Positions 32,491 to 41,358 of a stretch of 64,000 bases of DNA are shown here, one piece after another; position 1 is the stretch's first letter, and each line of letters starts with the position of its first letter. The stretch covers positions 1-64,000 of the forward strand of contig CAJPJR010000001.1 in assembly GCA_905369775.1 (NCBI GenBank), in the 5' to 3' direction. Under the pieces are notes generated by a model. It saw only the letters and a program-made list of their open reading frames with translations, was not told the DNA's origin and did not search any database. Source of the stretch: Prevotellaceae bacterium UBA1746. Its GTDB lineage: Bacteria > Bacteroidota > Bacteroidia > Bacteroidales > Bacteroidaceae. The position numbers and the translations under genes are program-made.

Positions 32491-33192
32491 ATGATAATCA
32501 TTAGTATCGGCGACATTATTGGCAAGGCCTTTGAATTCGCAAAGAAGTATGGACTCCCCATGGCGGCGATGTTGTTCGCTGCCGGAGTATTCTGTGGAAT
32601 CATTTCAAACATTCCAGGTGTTGGAGTTTCTCAACATGAGGACCTGTTTCAGCTCGCTGTCATCAGCCAAATTCTCGCCTCCTCGTTCTTACAACTCATC
32701 ATCAACAGTGTGGTTGGCGTGAGCATCTTTGCTTCTATTCTTGAGATTCTTCGCAACAACGGCGGACGCTACCGCTTCGATCATGGACTGTCGCCTATCG
32801 TTTACCTGAAAGTGGTGGGCTGTCAATTTGTTTACGGGCTTGCGATTTACGTTGGATTGATTTTTCTCATTGCTCCGGGTATCTTTTTCGCCGTGCGTTG
32901 GGTATTCGCCCCGATCTATTTGATCGATCATCCCGAAGCCGGCATCGGCGAAGCACTGCGTGCTTCGTGGGACAAGACTGCAGACCACTTCTGGCCGCTC
33001 CTGGGCTTGGGCATCGTGACCGGCCTCATCGCCGGAGCCGGTTTGGTGGTTTGCTGCGTGGGCTATTTCTTCACCCTGACGATTCTCTACATCGCACAAG
33101 TGATCACCTACCGTCTGCTCTGGCAGGACGGAGAGGAGCATGCGAATGAAGAGCAATTCGTGCGTTTCGGACGTGACGATCTCTACGTCTGA
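32491..33192 (+). CDS. Polytopic membrane protein of unknown function
   Basis: 233 residues from MIIISIGDIIGKAFEFAKKY. About five to six membrane segments are visible, for example MAAMLFAAGVFCGIISNIPG and GLAIYVGLIFLIAPGIFFAV. The sequence FAVRWVFAPIYLIDHPEAGI with EALRASWDKTADHFWPLLG resembles the DUF975/glycerophosphodiester-phosphodiesterase membrane-domain type found in many bacteria, where an amphipathic segment follows a Pro-Gly helix break. The function is not known. It is monocistronic, with its own promoter and a strong terminator. Confidence 0.75.
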   Translation: MIIISIGDIIGKAFEFAKKYGLPMAAMLFAAGVFCGIISNIPGVGVSQHEDLFQLAVISQILASSFLQLIINSVVGVSIFASILEILRNNGGRYRFDHGLSPIVYLKVVGCQFVYGLAIYVGLIFLIAPGIFFAVRWVFAPIYLIDHPEAGIGEALRASWDKTADHFWPLLGLGIVTGLIAGAGLVVCCVGYFFTLTILYIAQVITYRLLWQDGEEHANEEQFVRFGRDDLYV

Positions 33193-33214
33193 CACGCCGC
33201 TCAATGCATAACAA

Positions 33215-33257
33215 TTACCCCGCCCACTGTAACACCGATGTGCAGTGGGCGGGGTAA
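33215..33257. terminator. Bidirectional terminator
   Basis: Perfect 15 bp stem TTACCCCGCCCACTG / CAGTGGGCGGGGTAA, loop of 13. It lies between convergent genes and gives an A/T-rich tail on both sides. Confidence 0.85.
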
Positions 33258-33292
33258 AAAATATAATGGTGCGTGCTTCGTCGGGCCGTGCG

Positions 33293-33652
33293 TCAACAAC
33301 CGAAAAGATTGCGCACAACAAACCACACGAGCAGCAAAACGGCATAGACGATCCAGGCGCGCAGAGAAGTGAACCGCTCGTGCCAACGACGTGTGGCGGC
33401 GTGATATTGCGCGCACCAAACGAGTGCGCACCAGACCAAGACCGGCGGCAGCAAGCGATTGTAGGTCCAGGCCAATTGCCACTGCCCGTGCAGTGCAGCA
33501 TGAACAGCGCGCTGCGTCCCGCAGAGGGGACACGAGAGGCCGAACCACTGCCGGGTGGGGCAACGCAACATCCATGCGGTCTGCACCGGGTCGAAAATCC
33601 AAATCCGGCGCGCGCGGCGGGAACCCGGCGGAGATTCACGGTGGCGATCCAT
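33293..33652 (-). CDS. DUF2752 family membrane protein
   Basis: 119 residues from the ATG at 33652, which lies eight bases after the stop of the upstream gene; a longer start at 33718 would overlap that gene. The family signature is clear: WFGLSCPLCGTQRAVHAALH, then AWTYNRLLPPVLVWCALVW. Two or three membrane segments follow, ending FVVRNLFGC. DUF2752 proteins are small inner-membrane proteins of unknown role with a conserved CPxCGxxR motif. Confidence 0.82.
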   Translation of the reverse strand: MDRHRESPPGSRRARRIWIFDPVQTAWMLRCPTRQWFGLSCPLCGTQRAVHAALHGQWQLAWTYNRLLPPVLVWCALVWCAQYHAATRRWHERFTSLRAWIVYAVLLLVWFVVRNLFGC

Positions 33653-33660
33653 ACGCCCGG

Positions 33661-34446
33661 TCAAAGCGATTTGACCCACGACGGGACACTGCCCGCCAAA
33701 CTGCGGGCCGCCGCGCAAGCCGCTTCGCCGGTGAGGGCATGCGCTTCGAGATAATCACGCAAAAGTGTGGTTTTGTCCTTATATTTCCGGTCGGCATGCA
33801 GCGGACCGACCACCCCGCGCAACGGCAGATCGCGATAGTCCGGATCTTTGTCGCCCAGTCCCTCTCGACGCGAGAAGATGAGCGGAGCCGTGGTGTCGTC
33901 GTCGGCTTCGGAAGCCGGAATGAAATGCAACGCCGCCTTCGCTTCCATGAGCGGAAACAGGGGTACGAGATCATGTCCGCCGGGACGCAGGTGGTCCAGC
34001 ACGGCGGGTGACAAGGTGTGCGTCTGCTCGTTGATGCGACGTGCCCACGCCGTGAGCACGTTGTTCGGCCCGAACACTTCGCTCCCGTCGGAGAAGCGGG
34101 CACTGCGAATCAAGGCGCTGTAATAGAAATCGGTGCTGTCCGACAAACTGAGCCCGACGCACACGCGGTTGTCCATCTTGTAGTGCGACGAGGCCAACGG
34201 CCCGATGCGATGCACATAGAGTTCGCCGAAATGGTTGCGCTGGCGTTCGTTTTCGTGCACATAGGCGTCTTCGAAAAGACCGGTGCGGTAGAAATAACTT
34301 TCCAATTCGAGTGGGCGGCATTCCACGCCGCTGACTTCGAACACGCCGCGACGCAACAAGCGGGCGGTGATGTCTTGCAAAGCTGCGACCACAGCCGAGC
34401 GATCGGTGGCGACATGAAGCGCCGAAAGTGCGGATTGAAGTTCCAT
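33661..34446 (-). CDS. 3-methyladenine-DNA-glycosylase-like (AAG fold) protein, tentative
   Basis: 261 residues, cytoplasmic, no signal. No exact family was recognised, but the order of motifs resembles the AAG/MPG glycosylases: RPLELESYFYRTGLFEDAYV (compare the family's IVExEAY with a catalytic Glu), FGELYVHR (compare GxxYVY), CVGLSLSDSTDFYYSALIRS (compare NVV...AVLIRA) and FGPNNVLTAW (compare GPGxLxxA). If correct, it would excise alkylated bases. The match is from memory of family motifs and is weak in places. It is followed by the DUF2752 gene and is divergent from the TonB receptor gene. Confidence 0.45.
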   Translation of the reverse strand: MELQSALSALHVATDRSAVVAALQDITARLLRRGVFEVSGVECRPLELESYFYRTGLFEDAYVHENERQRNHFGELYVHRIGPLASSHYKMDNRVCVGLSLSDSTDFYYSALIRSARFSDGSEVFGPNNVLTAWARRINEQTHTLSPAVLDHLRPGGHDLVPLFPLMEAKAALHFIPASEADDDTTAPLIFSRREGLGDKDPDYRDLPLRGVVGPLHADRKYKDKTTLLRDYLEAHALTGEAACAAARSLAGSVPSWVKSL

Positions 34447-34529
34447 AGATTCTCTATTTTGTTCTCCACAAAGTTAGCAACTTTCGTGTATTGACCGACT
34501 ATCCTTTCCCTCAAATCTTCTCGCGGCGC

Positions 34530-36557
34530 ATGCAGCGGATGTTTGCAGCGGCCGCACTCGCTGGGGCCGTTGCGGGTTCGGCGCTGTCCGGACACGCTAC
34601 GCGCGGCCGACTTTCGGCAGCGGAATGCGATGCACTCGGCGCCACACCGTGCAACGATTCGCTGCGCGCCCTTCCGGAAGTGAAAGTACAGGCGCCCCGC
34701 AATGAGCAGGAGCGTGTGCGCGTCGCCGGTTTTTCGCAAAACGGTGAGACGTTTCGGCGGATGCCCACGGGTGACGTGGTCGACGTGCTCCACACGCTGC
34801 CGGCCGTATGGGTGCGCTCGTTGGGTGGATTCGGTACTTCGGCGACTGTGGGAACTCGCGGACTCGGCGCCGCCCACACCGCCGTGTTCGTCGACGGTTT
34901 TCCGATGGGCGACGCGGAGAACGCCACGATCGATGTGTCGCCTTTCTCCCTTCATCGCCTCAACACGGTGACGATCGATGTGGGCGAAGCTCCCGAACTT
35001 CCGGTGCCGGTTCGTGCTTTGGGGGCGAGCACCCTGCACTTCACCACCCTGCGGCGACCGCTGCGCATCTGGTCGACGGTGGGCGCCTTCGGCTATCGGG
35101 CTGCGGGAGCAATCACGTCTTTCTCCACGCCCGCGGGACAACTGCAACTGCAACTCGACGGCGAAAAGGCGGACAACGATTTTCCTTTTGTCTTCGACAA
35201 TGGAACCCTGCGCGAAACTCGTCGACGCCACGCTGCAGAAACCCGGCGATGGACTCCGACGGTGCACTGGTCGACGCCCTCCACTGCGAAATGGGGAAAC
35301 GCCGAAGGGGGATTCAGGGGAAATTTTGCTCGACGCCAACTGCCCGGTGCCGTTCTGCTCTATGCAGTGCAAGAGGGGGAGCGCATGGACGACGACGAGG
35401 CAGCACTGCACGGGCGGTGGTCGAGGCGACAGGGCGCATGGCAGTGGACAGCAGCGGCGCAATGGAGCACAAAAAACAAATTCTACGAAGCGCGCGATCC
35501 GCAATATCCCAACGGCGGACGAACAGACCGCTACCGACAACAAGAAGGTTGGATTTCGGTGGGAACGGCACACACTTTGTCGTCGCATTGGCAATGGGCT
35601 TATGTGATGGATGCGACGCGCTCGGTGCTGCAGCAGCATGGCGAGAACGAACGCGAGGCGGAACGAATGATGGTGCAGCAAGCCCTTTCGCTGCGCTTCC
35701 GCGATCAGAAGTGGACTGCCACGCTGCGGCTCTTACGCCACGATCTGTTCAACTCGGCACGACAGAACGACCCGACCAACCCGGGCACGGCGGCCGACGC
35801 AGGTTGCTTCACGTTGCAAGGAGGGGCGCAGGCCACTCTTTTGAAGAGACGGCGAATCGAAATGGGGGGGCGCGCAATGATACAAACGACGTTTCGGCCG
35901 CCGACTTTCGCCGAAAGTTATTATTTTCGCTATGGCAACACGCAGCTGCGCAACGAACGTGCCTTTCGCCTGAATATAGGCGGACACGCCAGGGGATATT
36001 TCGGTCGGTGGCAATGGCAAGCTTCGGTAGATGCCTTTGTCGACCGCATCACCGACGGCATCGTGGCCGTACCGATCACCCCGGCGGTGTGGCGCACGCA
36101 GAATTTGGACCGTGTGCTGGCGCAAGGCGTTGATTTGACCGCGAGTGCACGTTGCGTTTGCGCTGCACAGACAGAGGTAAATCTATCGGGACACGGACAA
36201 TGGGCGGCGACACGCGACCGATCGGACGCTGCGTCACGCAGCTTCAACCTCACCCTCCCCTATCGCCCGACGCAAGAAGCTTTTCTCGCGCTGGACTTCG
36301 CACATCGTGACTTCGGAGTCTCGACTTCGGTGGTTTACTGCGGAGAAAGGTGGGCGACTCCACAACATCTTGCCGCCTCGCGCCTGCCGCCCTACGCAGA
36401 ATGGAATGCGGCGGCACGCTGGAAATGCCGCATCGGCTTTTCGACTCTGACGCTGCGCGCCACCTGGATGAACCTCACCGACACACAGCGCGAAAGTATT
36501 CGCGGTTATCCCTTGCCGGGAAGAACTTGGATCGTCGATGCCACTTTCGAATGGTGA
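34530..36557 (+). CDS. TonB-dependent outer-membrane receptor
   Basis: About 675 residues from the ATG at 34530, which starts a signal peptide (MQRMFAAAALAGAVAGSALS). The plug domain covers about residues 40-160: LPEVKVQAPRNE, MPTGDVVDVLHTLPAVWVRS, TVGTRGLGAAHTAVFVDGFP. The 22-strand barrel follows (TFAESYYFRYGNTQLRNERA is the typical late-barrel motif) and ends TWIVDATFEW. It has no N-terminal carboxypeptidase-like domain and no SusD partner, so it is a classical metal/vitamin-type receptor. A beta-propeller lipoprotein gene follows after 50 bp. No riboswitch is visible in the short upstream gap. Confidence 0.92.
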   Translation: MQRMFAAAALAGAVAGSALSGHATRGRLSAAECDALGATPCNDSLRALPEVKVQAPRNEQERVRVAGFSQNGETFRRMPTGDVVDVLHTLPAVWVRSLGGFGTSATVGTRGLGAAHTAVFVDGFPMGDAENATIDVSPFSLHRLNTVTIDVGEAPELPVPVRALGASTLHFTTLRRPLRIWSTVGAFGYRAAGAITSFSTPAGQLQLQLDGEKADNDFPFVFDNGTLRETRRRHAAETRRWTPTVHWSTPSTAKWGNAEGGFRGNFARRQLPGAVLLYAVQEGERMDDDEAALHGRWSRRQGAWQWTAAAQWSTKNKFYEARDPQYPNGGRTDRYRQQEGWISVGTAHTLSSHWQWAYVMDATRSVLQQHGENEREAERMMVQQALSLRFRDQKWTATLRLLRHDLFNSARQNDPTNPGTAADAGCFTLQGGAQATLLKRRRIEMGGRAMIQTTFRPPTFAESYYFRYGNTQLRNERAFRLNIGGHARGYFGRWQWQASVDAFVDRITDGIVAVPITPAVWRTQNLDRVLAQGVDLTASARCVCAAQTEVNLSGHGQWAATRDRSDAASRSFNLTLPYRPTQEAFLALDFAHRDFGVSTSVVYCGERWATPQHLAASRLPPYAEWNAAARWKCRIGFSTLTLRATWMNLTDTQRESIRGYPLPGRTWIVDATFEW

Positions 36558-36607
36558 CCGGCGATGATTGATCTGCAATTTTCATCTTTTATTTCTATAT
36601 TTCCTCC

Positions 36608-37720
36608 ATGACACGCTCATCCTTCTTCCATCGAATTTCTGCATGCCTACTTTTCTTCCTGGGTGTGCTGCTGCTGAATGCTTGCGCCGACGAGGAGCGT
36701 AAACTTCCGCCGACCTCTCCTGCCGGCGAAGGGACGTCCTCGCAAGTCCTGGTGTTGTGCCAAGGCAACCAGGCAACGCGTCTGCCGGGCGGCTACACGC
36801 TGATCGACACCGAACACCAAACGGTGAACCACGACGCCTTTCTTTCCGTCAATGGGAAATTGCTCGGCGACGCGCCGCAGGAGGCGATCCAACACGGAGC
36901 TAAGATCTACATTCCCTGCTACGGCAGTAATTTAGTGCAGGTCGTCGATGCCGCCACTCACCGCTTGCTCCGATCGATTCCCACGTCGACGCCGGAAGGG
37001 GTGGCAGCATGGGGAAAATACGTTTTCGTCTCGAACAACGACGGGAATGTTTCACGTATCGATACCCTTTCGCTCACCGTCGACCGGACAGTCGCCGTCG
37101 GCCCGAACCCCGTTGGCGTATCGACACAAGACAATTATATATATGTAGCGATCAGCGACGGCTATAATTACAAGGAGGGGTATAAGCAAGGTTTCAAAGT
37201 GGTGAAACTTCACCCCAATACGCTCGAACAGGTCGGAGCAATCCGCGTCGGCATGAACCCCACCCGGATTTATAAGGACGATTTCGGTCATCTCTTCGTG
37301 GCCTGTCAGGGAGATTACGCCACTCACGCAGCAGAAATCTGGCGTATCGACCAAAAGGATCAAGCCGCTGTCTTTGCCTCGGCCAATCTCGCGGCCGTCG
37401 ACGGACACCGCATTTATCTCGTTCGCTCCACCACCGATTGGTCCACAGGGAAAACCACCGTGCAATATGAAGTGCGCGACACCCGTTCGGGTACGGCCAT
37501 CGCTTCACACTTCGGACAAGTGCAACCTCCCCTGGATCCGACAGCATTGGCAGTCGATCCCCGCACAAAAAACATTTATGTGGCCTCTCGCGGCACGCTC
37601 GATCCGAAAACACGTTTCACCGAACCCGGAACGGTCAGTGTCTACAACGACAATGGCGATTTTCTACAGCGCTACAACGTGGGAACGGAACCCTGCGCAC
37701 TGCTCTTTCTCCGGAAATAA
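36608..37720 (+). CDS. Beta-propeller surface lipoprotein (YncE/BtuG-like)
   Basis: 370 residues. Lipoprotein signal MTRSSFFHRISACLLFFLGV ends in lipobox LLNAC at about residue 27. The mature part is a repeated YVTN-type beta-propeller: SNLVQVVDAATHRLLRSIPT, KYVFVSNNDGNVSRIDTLSL, VVKLHPNTLEQVGAIRVGMN, TVSVYNDNGDFLQRYNVGTE. It is probably surface-exposed and pairs with the TonB receptor upstream. The gene order resembles the BtuB-BtuG cobalamin receptors of Bacteroides, but the ligand is unknown here. An inverted repeat at 37749-37780 follows. Confidence 0.8.
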   Translation: MTRSSFFHRISACLLFFLGVLLLNACADEERKLPPTSPAGEGTSSQVLVLCQGNQATRLPGGYTLIDTEHQTVNHDAFLSVNGKLLGDAPQEAIQHGAKIYIPCYGSNLVQVVDAATHRLLRSIPTSTPEGVAAWGKYVFVSNNDGNVSRIDTLSLTVDRTVAVGPNPVGVSTQDNYIYVAISDGYNYKEGYKQGFKVVKLHPNTLEQVGAIRVGMNPTRIYKDDFGHLFVACQGDYATHAAEIWRIDQKDQAAVFASANLAAVDGHRIYLVRSTTDWSTGKTTVQYEVRDTRSGTAIASHFGQVQPPLDPTALAVDPRTKNIYVASRGTLDPKTRFTEPGTVSVYNDNGDFLQRYNVGTEPCALLFLRK

Positions 37721-37748
37721 ACGCGACGCCGTCTTCGCCCCGAAACCT

Positions 37749-37780
37749 GTGGCGCCTTCAACGCAAGATGAAGGCGCCAC
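37749..37780 (+). terminator. Perfect hairpin after the propeller gene (weak T tail)
   Basis: The 12 bp stem GTGGCGCCTTCA / TGAAGGCGCCAC with loop ACGCAAGA is perfect but is followed by TACTCGATTC, not a T run. It precedes the next promoter directly. Confidence 0.5.
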
Positions 37781-37794
37781 TACTCGATTCTAAA

Positions 37795-37826
37795 TTTGGT
37801 CATATCGGGCTTTCTTCCTACTTTTG
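37795..37826 (+). promoter_or_regulatory. Consensus promoter TTTG-N20-TACTTTTG of the glycosyltransferase operon
   Basis: Both boxes match the Bacteroidota sigma consensus exactly with 20 bp spacing. It appears to be the only promoter for the seven genes at 37846-44679. Confidence 0.85.
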
Positions 37827-37845
37827 TCCAAATAACCCTATCCCC

Positions 37846-39147
37846 ATGCGCGTTCTGATCATCAACACCAGCGAACGAACCGGCGGAGCGGCCGTTGCCG
37901 CGTCTCGTCTGCAAGCGGCCTTGACCCATATCGGTGTCGAGGCTGAAATGCTGGTGCGCGATCGGCAAACGTCTTCCCCGAAAATCCATACGTTCCGCGG
38001 GCGGTGGCGCATGAAGTGGGCGTTTATCAGAGAACGGTTGGGCATTTTCTTCCATCTGCGCGGTCAACGGCGGGGACTTTTCGCCATCGACACCGCCGTT
38101 GCAGGAGGAAACATCACCGAAACCGATGCCTATCGACGCGCAGACGTGATCCATCTGCATTGGGTCAACCAAGGCCTCCTTTCGCTCAACGAGTTACAAC
38201 GCATACTTCGCGACGGGAAAGCTGTGGTTTGGACGATGCACGACATCTGGCCCGTCACCGGCATTTGTCATCTGGCCCTGTCTTGCACCCGTTACCGCAA
38301 AGAATGTGGACAATGTCCCTACCTTCCGCACGGCGGTTCGCCCCACGACCTGTCGCACCGCATTTGGTCGAAAAAACAAGCGGTCTATGCCACAGCCCCC
38401 ATGACTTTCGTGGCATGCAGCCGATGGCTCGCCGGCGAGGCGCGCAGTGCGTCGCTCACTCACGGGAAAACGGTGGTCGACATCCCCAATCCCATCGACA
38501 CCACCGTGTTCGCTCCCCGCGATCGTGCGAAAGCTCGCGCACAACTCGGTTTGCCCACCGACCCTTCCCTGCGCATCGTGCTCTTTGTCGCCCAGCGCAT
38601 CACGAATCTCAACAAAGGCATGCCCTACTTGGTGGAAGCCTTCCGGCAATACCTCACCACCTATCCGGAACACCACCGAGACACTGCACTCTTCATTCTC
38701 GGCGGCGAAGCAGAAGAGTTTCGAGCCGCCTTCGACATCCCCGTGTTCACCACCCCCTACACCTACGAGGTCGACACCATCGTCAATATTTACAACGCGG
38801 CCCAACTTTTTGTACTCCCCTCCGTTTCCGAGAACCTGCCCAACACCATCATGGAAGCACTCTCCTGCGGCATCCCCTGTTTGGGTTTCCGCGTGGGAGG
38901 AATTCCGGAAATGATCGATCACGGCAAAAACGGCTATGTGGCCGCCGCCAAAGACGCGAACGACCTTTGCGAAGGTTTGCACCAAATGCTCGATGAGTCC
39001 AACCACGACCAACTGGCGCTGGCGGCACGCACCAAAGTGCTCGATCACTATTCGTTCGACCGCGTCGGCCGGCGCTATCTTGCCCTCTACCGGCAAGCCC
39101 TCGCCCACGCTTCGTCCTCTCCTTCGCCCTCATCCCCTCGCTTATGA
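37846..39147 (+). CDS. Family 4 glycosyltransferase
   Basis: 433 residues from MRVLIINTSERTGGAAVAAS. The GT-B fold of family GT4 is evident: N-terminal nucleotide-fold start with the SERTGGAA loop, the acceptor-site segment TMHDIWPVTGICHLALSCTR (typical of WcaC-like Bacteroidota enzymes), and the donor-binding end LPSVSENLPNTIMEALSCGI, GFRVGGIPEMI. It would transfer a sugar from a nucleotide donor onto a glycolipid or polysaccharide at the inner membrane. It is the first gene of the operon and overlaps the next by four bases (ATGA). Confidence 0.9.
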   Translation: MRVLIINTSERTGGAAVAASRLQAALTHIGVEAEMLVRDRQTSSPKIHTFRGRWRMKWAFIRERLGIFFHLRGQRRGLFAIDTAVAGGNITETDAYRRADVIHLHWVNQGLLSLNELQRILRDGKAVVWTMHDIWPVTGICHLALSCTRYRKECGQCPYLPHGGSPHDLSHRIWSKKQAVYATAPMTFVACSRWLAGEARSASLTHGKTVVDIPNPIDTTVFAPRDRAKARAQLGLPTDPSLRIVLFVAQRITNLNKGMPYLVEAFRQYLTTYPEHHRDTALFILGGEAEEFRAAFDIPVFTTPYTYEVDTIVNIYNAAQLFVLPSVSENLPNTIMEALSCGIPCLGFRVGGIPEMIDHGKNGYVAAAKDANDLCEGLHQMLDESNHDQLALAARTKVLDHYSFDRVGRRYLALYRQALAHASSSPSPSSPRL

Positions 39148-39929
39148 TCCGTTTTACCGTCGCCACCGTATGCTTCAACGCTGCCACCACCTTGCGGCGC
39201 ACCCTCGACAGCGTACTCGTCCAACAATATCCTCACATTGAGCACCTCATCATCGACGGGGCCTCGACCGACGACACCCGCCGGATGGTCGACGAATACG
39301 CCGCCCTTTACCGCGGCATCACAGACGGACGGAGTCTCGTGTTTCGTTCCGAACCGGACAAAGGACTCTACGACGCGATGAACAAAGCCTTGCGGCAAGC
39401 CGGCGGCGACTACATCCTGTTTCTCAACGCCGGCGACAAATTTCACGCCACCACCACCCTGGCCGACATCGCCTCGCAACTCTCCGCCTTCGCCGATCCC
39501 GCCCAACTTCCGGCCGTGCTCTATGGAGACACCCACTTGGTCGACGACCGCGGCACCTTTCTCCGTGCCCGACGCCTCAGTCCGCCCGAACAACTTCGCC
39601 GACACGATTTTGTCAACGGCATGCTCGTGTGCCACCAAGCCTTTTTCGCCCGCACCGACCTGGCGCGTGCCACCCCCTACGACCAGCGCTATCGGTTCTC
39701 GGCCGATTACGATTGGTGCATTCGCCTCATGCAACAAGCCGAGCGCCGCCGGCTCCCGCTGTTCAACACCCACACGGTCGTCGCCGACTACCTCAGCGAA
39801 GGCCTCACCACCCGCCATCACAAAGCCTCCCTGCGCGAGCGTTTTCGCATCATGGCCCACCACTACGGTCTCTTCTCCGCCCTCGCCCACCATGCCTGGT
39901 TTGTGATCCGCGCACTGATCAAACGATGA
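39144..39929 (+). CDS. Family 2 glycosyltransferase (WcaE-like)
   Basis: 261 residues. The GT-A start MIRFTVATVCFNAATTLRRT, with HLIIDGASTDDT (nucleotide-binding Asp) and SEPDKGLYDAMNKALRQAGG plus FLNAGDKF, is diagnostic for this GT2 subfamily, which includes the colanic acid transferase WcaE. The C-terminal segment contains ADYDWCIRLM with the likely catalytic Asp. It overlaps its upstream and downstream genes by ATGA, indicating translational coupling with GT4 and recX. Confidence 0.92.
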   Translation: MIRFTVATVCFNAATTLRRTLDSVLVQQYPHIEHLIIDGASTDDTRRMVDEYAALYRGITDGRSLVFRSEPDKGLYDAMNKALRQAGGDYILFLNAGDKFHATTTLADIASQLSAFADPAQLPAVLYGDTHLVDDRGTFLRARRLSPPEQLRRHDFVNGMLVCHQAFFARTDLARATPYDQRYRFSADYDWCIRLMQQAERRRLPLFNTHTVVADYLSEGLTTRHHKASLRERFRIMAHHYGLFSALAHHAWFVIRALIKR

Positions 39930-40411
39930 AATCCAACGACTTCGAATCACTCTATCGCCGTGCCGGTGCCTACTGCGCTCGACGCGAAACCTGTCGGGGA
40001 GATCTCGAGAAGAAATTCCGCGCCGCCGACATCGACCCCGACCTCATCGATCGGGTACTCCAACGCCTCGAGGACGAAAAGTTCATCGACGAGCAACGCT
40101 ACGCCCGCGCCTTCGTGCACGACAAGGCCGCCTTCGCCCGTTGGGGGCGAATCAAAATTCGCAACGCACTGCGGCTCAAAGGAATCAGTCGAGAAAACAT
40201 CGCCATCGCCCTCGAGGAAGAAATCGACGAAAAAACGTATCGGCAAACCCTCCGCGACCTGCTCGCCGCCAAACTGCGCACGCTCAAATTCGATCCCACC
40301 GATCGGCGCGCCACCTACCTAGCCGCACAGAAGCTGGCCCGCTTCGCTGCCTCTCGCGGATTCGAAGCGGAAGCCGTGTTCAGCGAAATCGATCACCTCA
40401 GTGCCCTATGA
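39926..40411 (+). CDS. recX: Regulatory protein RecX
   Basis: 161 residues from the ATG at 39926. RecX binds and dampens RecA filaments. The three-helix repeats are seen in ARRETCRGDLEKKFRAADID, VLQRLEDEKFIDEQRYARAF and WGRIKIRNALRLKGISRENI, the standard RecX order. It starts inside the stop codon of the glycosyltransferase gene (ATGA) and ends inside the start of the TPR gene (ATGA). It is not next to recA, so its supply depends on a glycan operon promoter. Confidence 0.93.
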   Translation: MKSNDFESLYRRAGAYCARRETCRGDLEKKFRAADIDPDLIDRVLQRLEDEKFIDEQRYARAFVHDKAAFARWGRIKIRNALRLKGISRENIAIALEEEIDEKTYRQTLRDLLAAKLRTLKFDPTDRRATYLAAQKLARFAASRGFEAEAVFSEIDHLSAL

Positions 40412-41325
40412 TCCTCCCCCGCCTTTTGTTTCCCGCTCTCTTCACTGCCGGCGGCATCCTCACCGCTCTAGTGCCCACCTTCGCGCGGAGCGCAGAGACG
40501 TTGTCGAGCCCGGTCGAAACCACTGCACCGCGCGACACCGCCGCCTACCGCCGCGAGGTGCGCAAAGCCTTCGCCGCCCTGCGCGCTGACTCCCTCTCTC
40601 AAGCACAGCGCGCCCTCGAAGCAGCCCTAGGGCACGATCCCGACGCGGCGGGCAACGACGTGCTGCGTTTCAACATCGCCAAAATTCTCATGGCACGCCG
40701 ACAGTGGCACGATGCCGAACAACGACTTCGCGACCTCCTTGCCCACCGTCCCGACTACGGCGAAGCGCAGATTGCGCTGGCCCAATGTCTGAGCGAAGCA
40801 GGCAAGGACAGCGAATTGGCCCAATGGGTCGACACCCTCCTCGTCGACCGTCGTGAGCGCACGACCGACGAGGTCCTCACCCTGCTCTTCCTTCAAAGCG
40901 AAGCCTGCCGGCGCCTGCACCAAGACGAGCGCGCCCTGACTGCCCTGCGCCGCGTGTTGAAAACCGACCGCTACAATGCGCGCGCCCACAGCCTCATTGC
41001 CCTGCAACTTTACACCGAGGGCCACCGCGACGAAGCCCTGCTCCATCTCGGCACCGCCTTGCTTCGGCATCCCGATGACGAGACCGCGCTGGCCGTCGGT
41101 GCCGAGCTTGCAGAGCGCGAGGGTGACAAAGTCACCGCACTCGAACGCCTCGAGCACCTGCTCCGTTTGCGTCCCGACGACCGCCCGCTGCAAGTGCACC
41201 GCGCCACCTTGCTCCTCGACCTCGGGCGCCGCAACGAAGCCCGTCGTCAGCTCGACAGTCTGCGTGCTGCCGGCGGCGATGAGCTCGCCGAGCAGCTTCT
41301 CCCGCTCTATCACCGCCTGCGCTAA
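40408..41325 (+). CDS. Secreted tetratricopeptide-repeat protein
   Basis: 305 residues from MILPRLLFPALFTAGGILTA, a signal peptide with a probable Ala-x-Ala cut at about residue 25-30. Repeated helical hairpins follow: DSLSQAQRALEAALGHDPDA, RQWHDAEQRLRDLLAHRPDY, TDRYNARAHSLIALQLYTEG and DKVTALERLEHLLRLRPDD. These fit five to six TPR units with Ala/Leu at key positions. TPR proteins usually scaffold other proteins; the partner is unknown. It overlaps recX by ATGA and precedes the GHL10 gene by 33 bp. Confidence 0.82.
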   Translation: MILPRLLFPALFTAGGILTALVPTFARSAETLSSPVETTAPRDTAAYRREVRKAFAALRADSLSQAQRALEAALGHDPDAAGNDVLRFNIAKILMARRQWHDAEQRLRDLLAHRPDYGEAQIALAQCLSEAGKDSELAQWVDTLLVDRRERTTDEVLTLLFLQSEACRRLHQDERALTALRRVLKTDRYNARAHSLIALQLYTEGHRDEALLHLGTALLRHPDDETALAVGAELAEREGDKVTALERLEHLLRLRPDDRPLQVHRATLLLDLGRRNEARRQLDSLRAAGGDELAEQLLPLYHRLR

Positions 41326-41358
41326 ACGCCCACCTCCCCCTTTCCATTCTCCCGCCCC

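Noticed and set aside
34447..34529. Cobalamin riboswitch before the TonB receptor
   Set aside because: The gap is only 83 bp and lacks the conserved B12-box sequence; a riboswitch needs about 200 nt.
38194..39108. 304-codon minus-strand frame opposite the GT4 gene
   Set aside because: The plus frame carries all GT4 motifs; the minus frame is its shadow.
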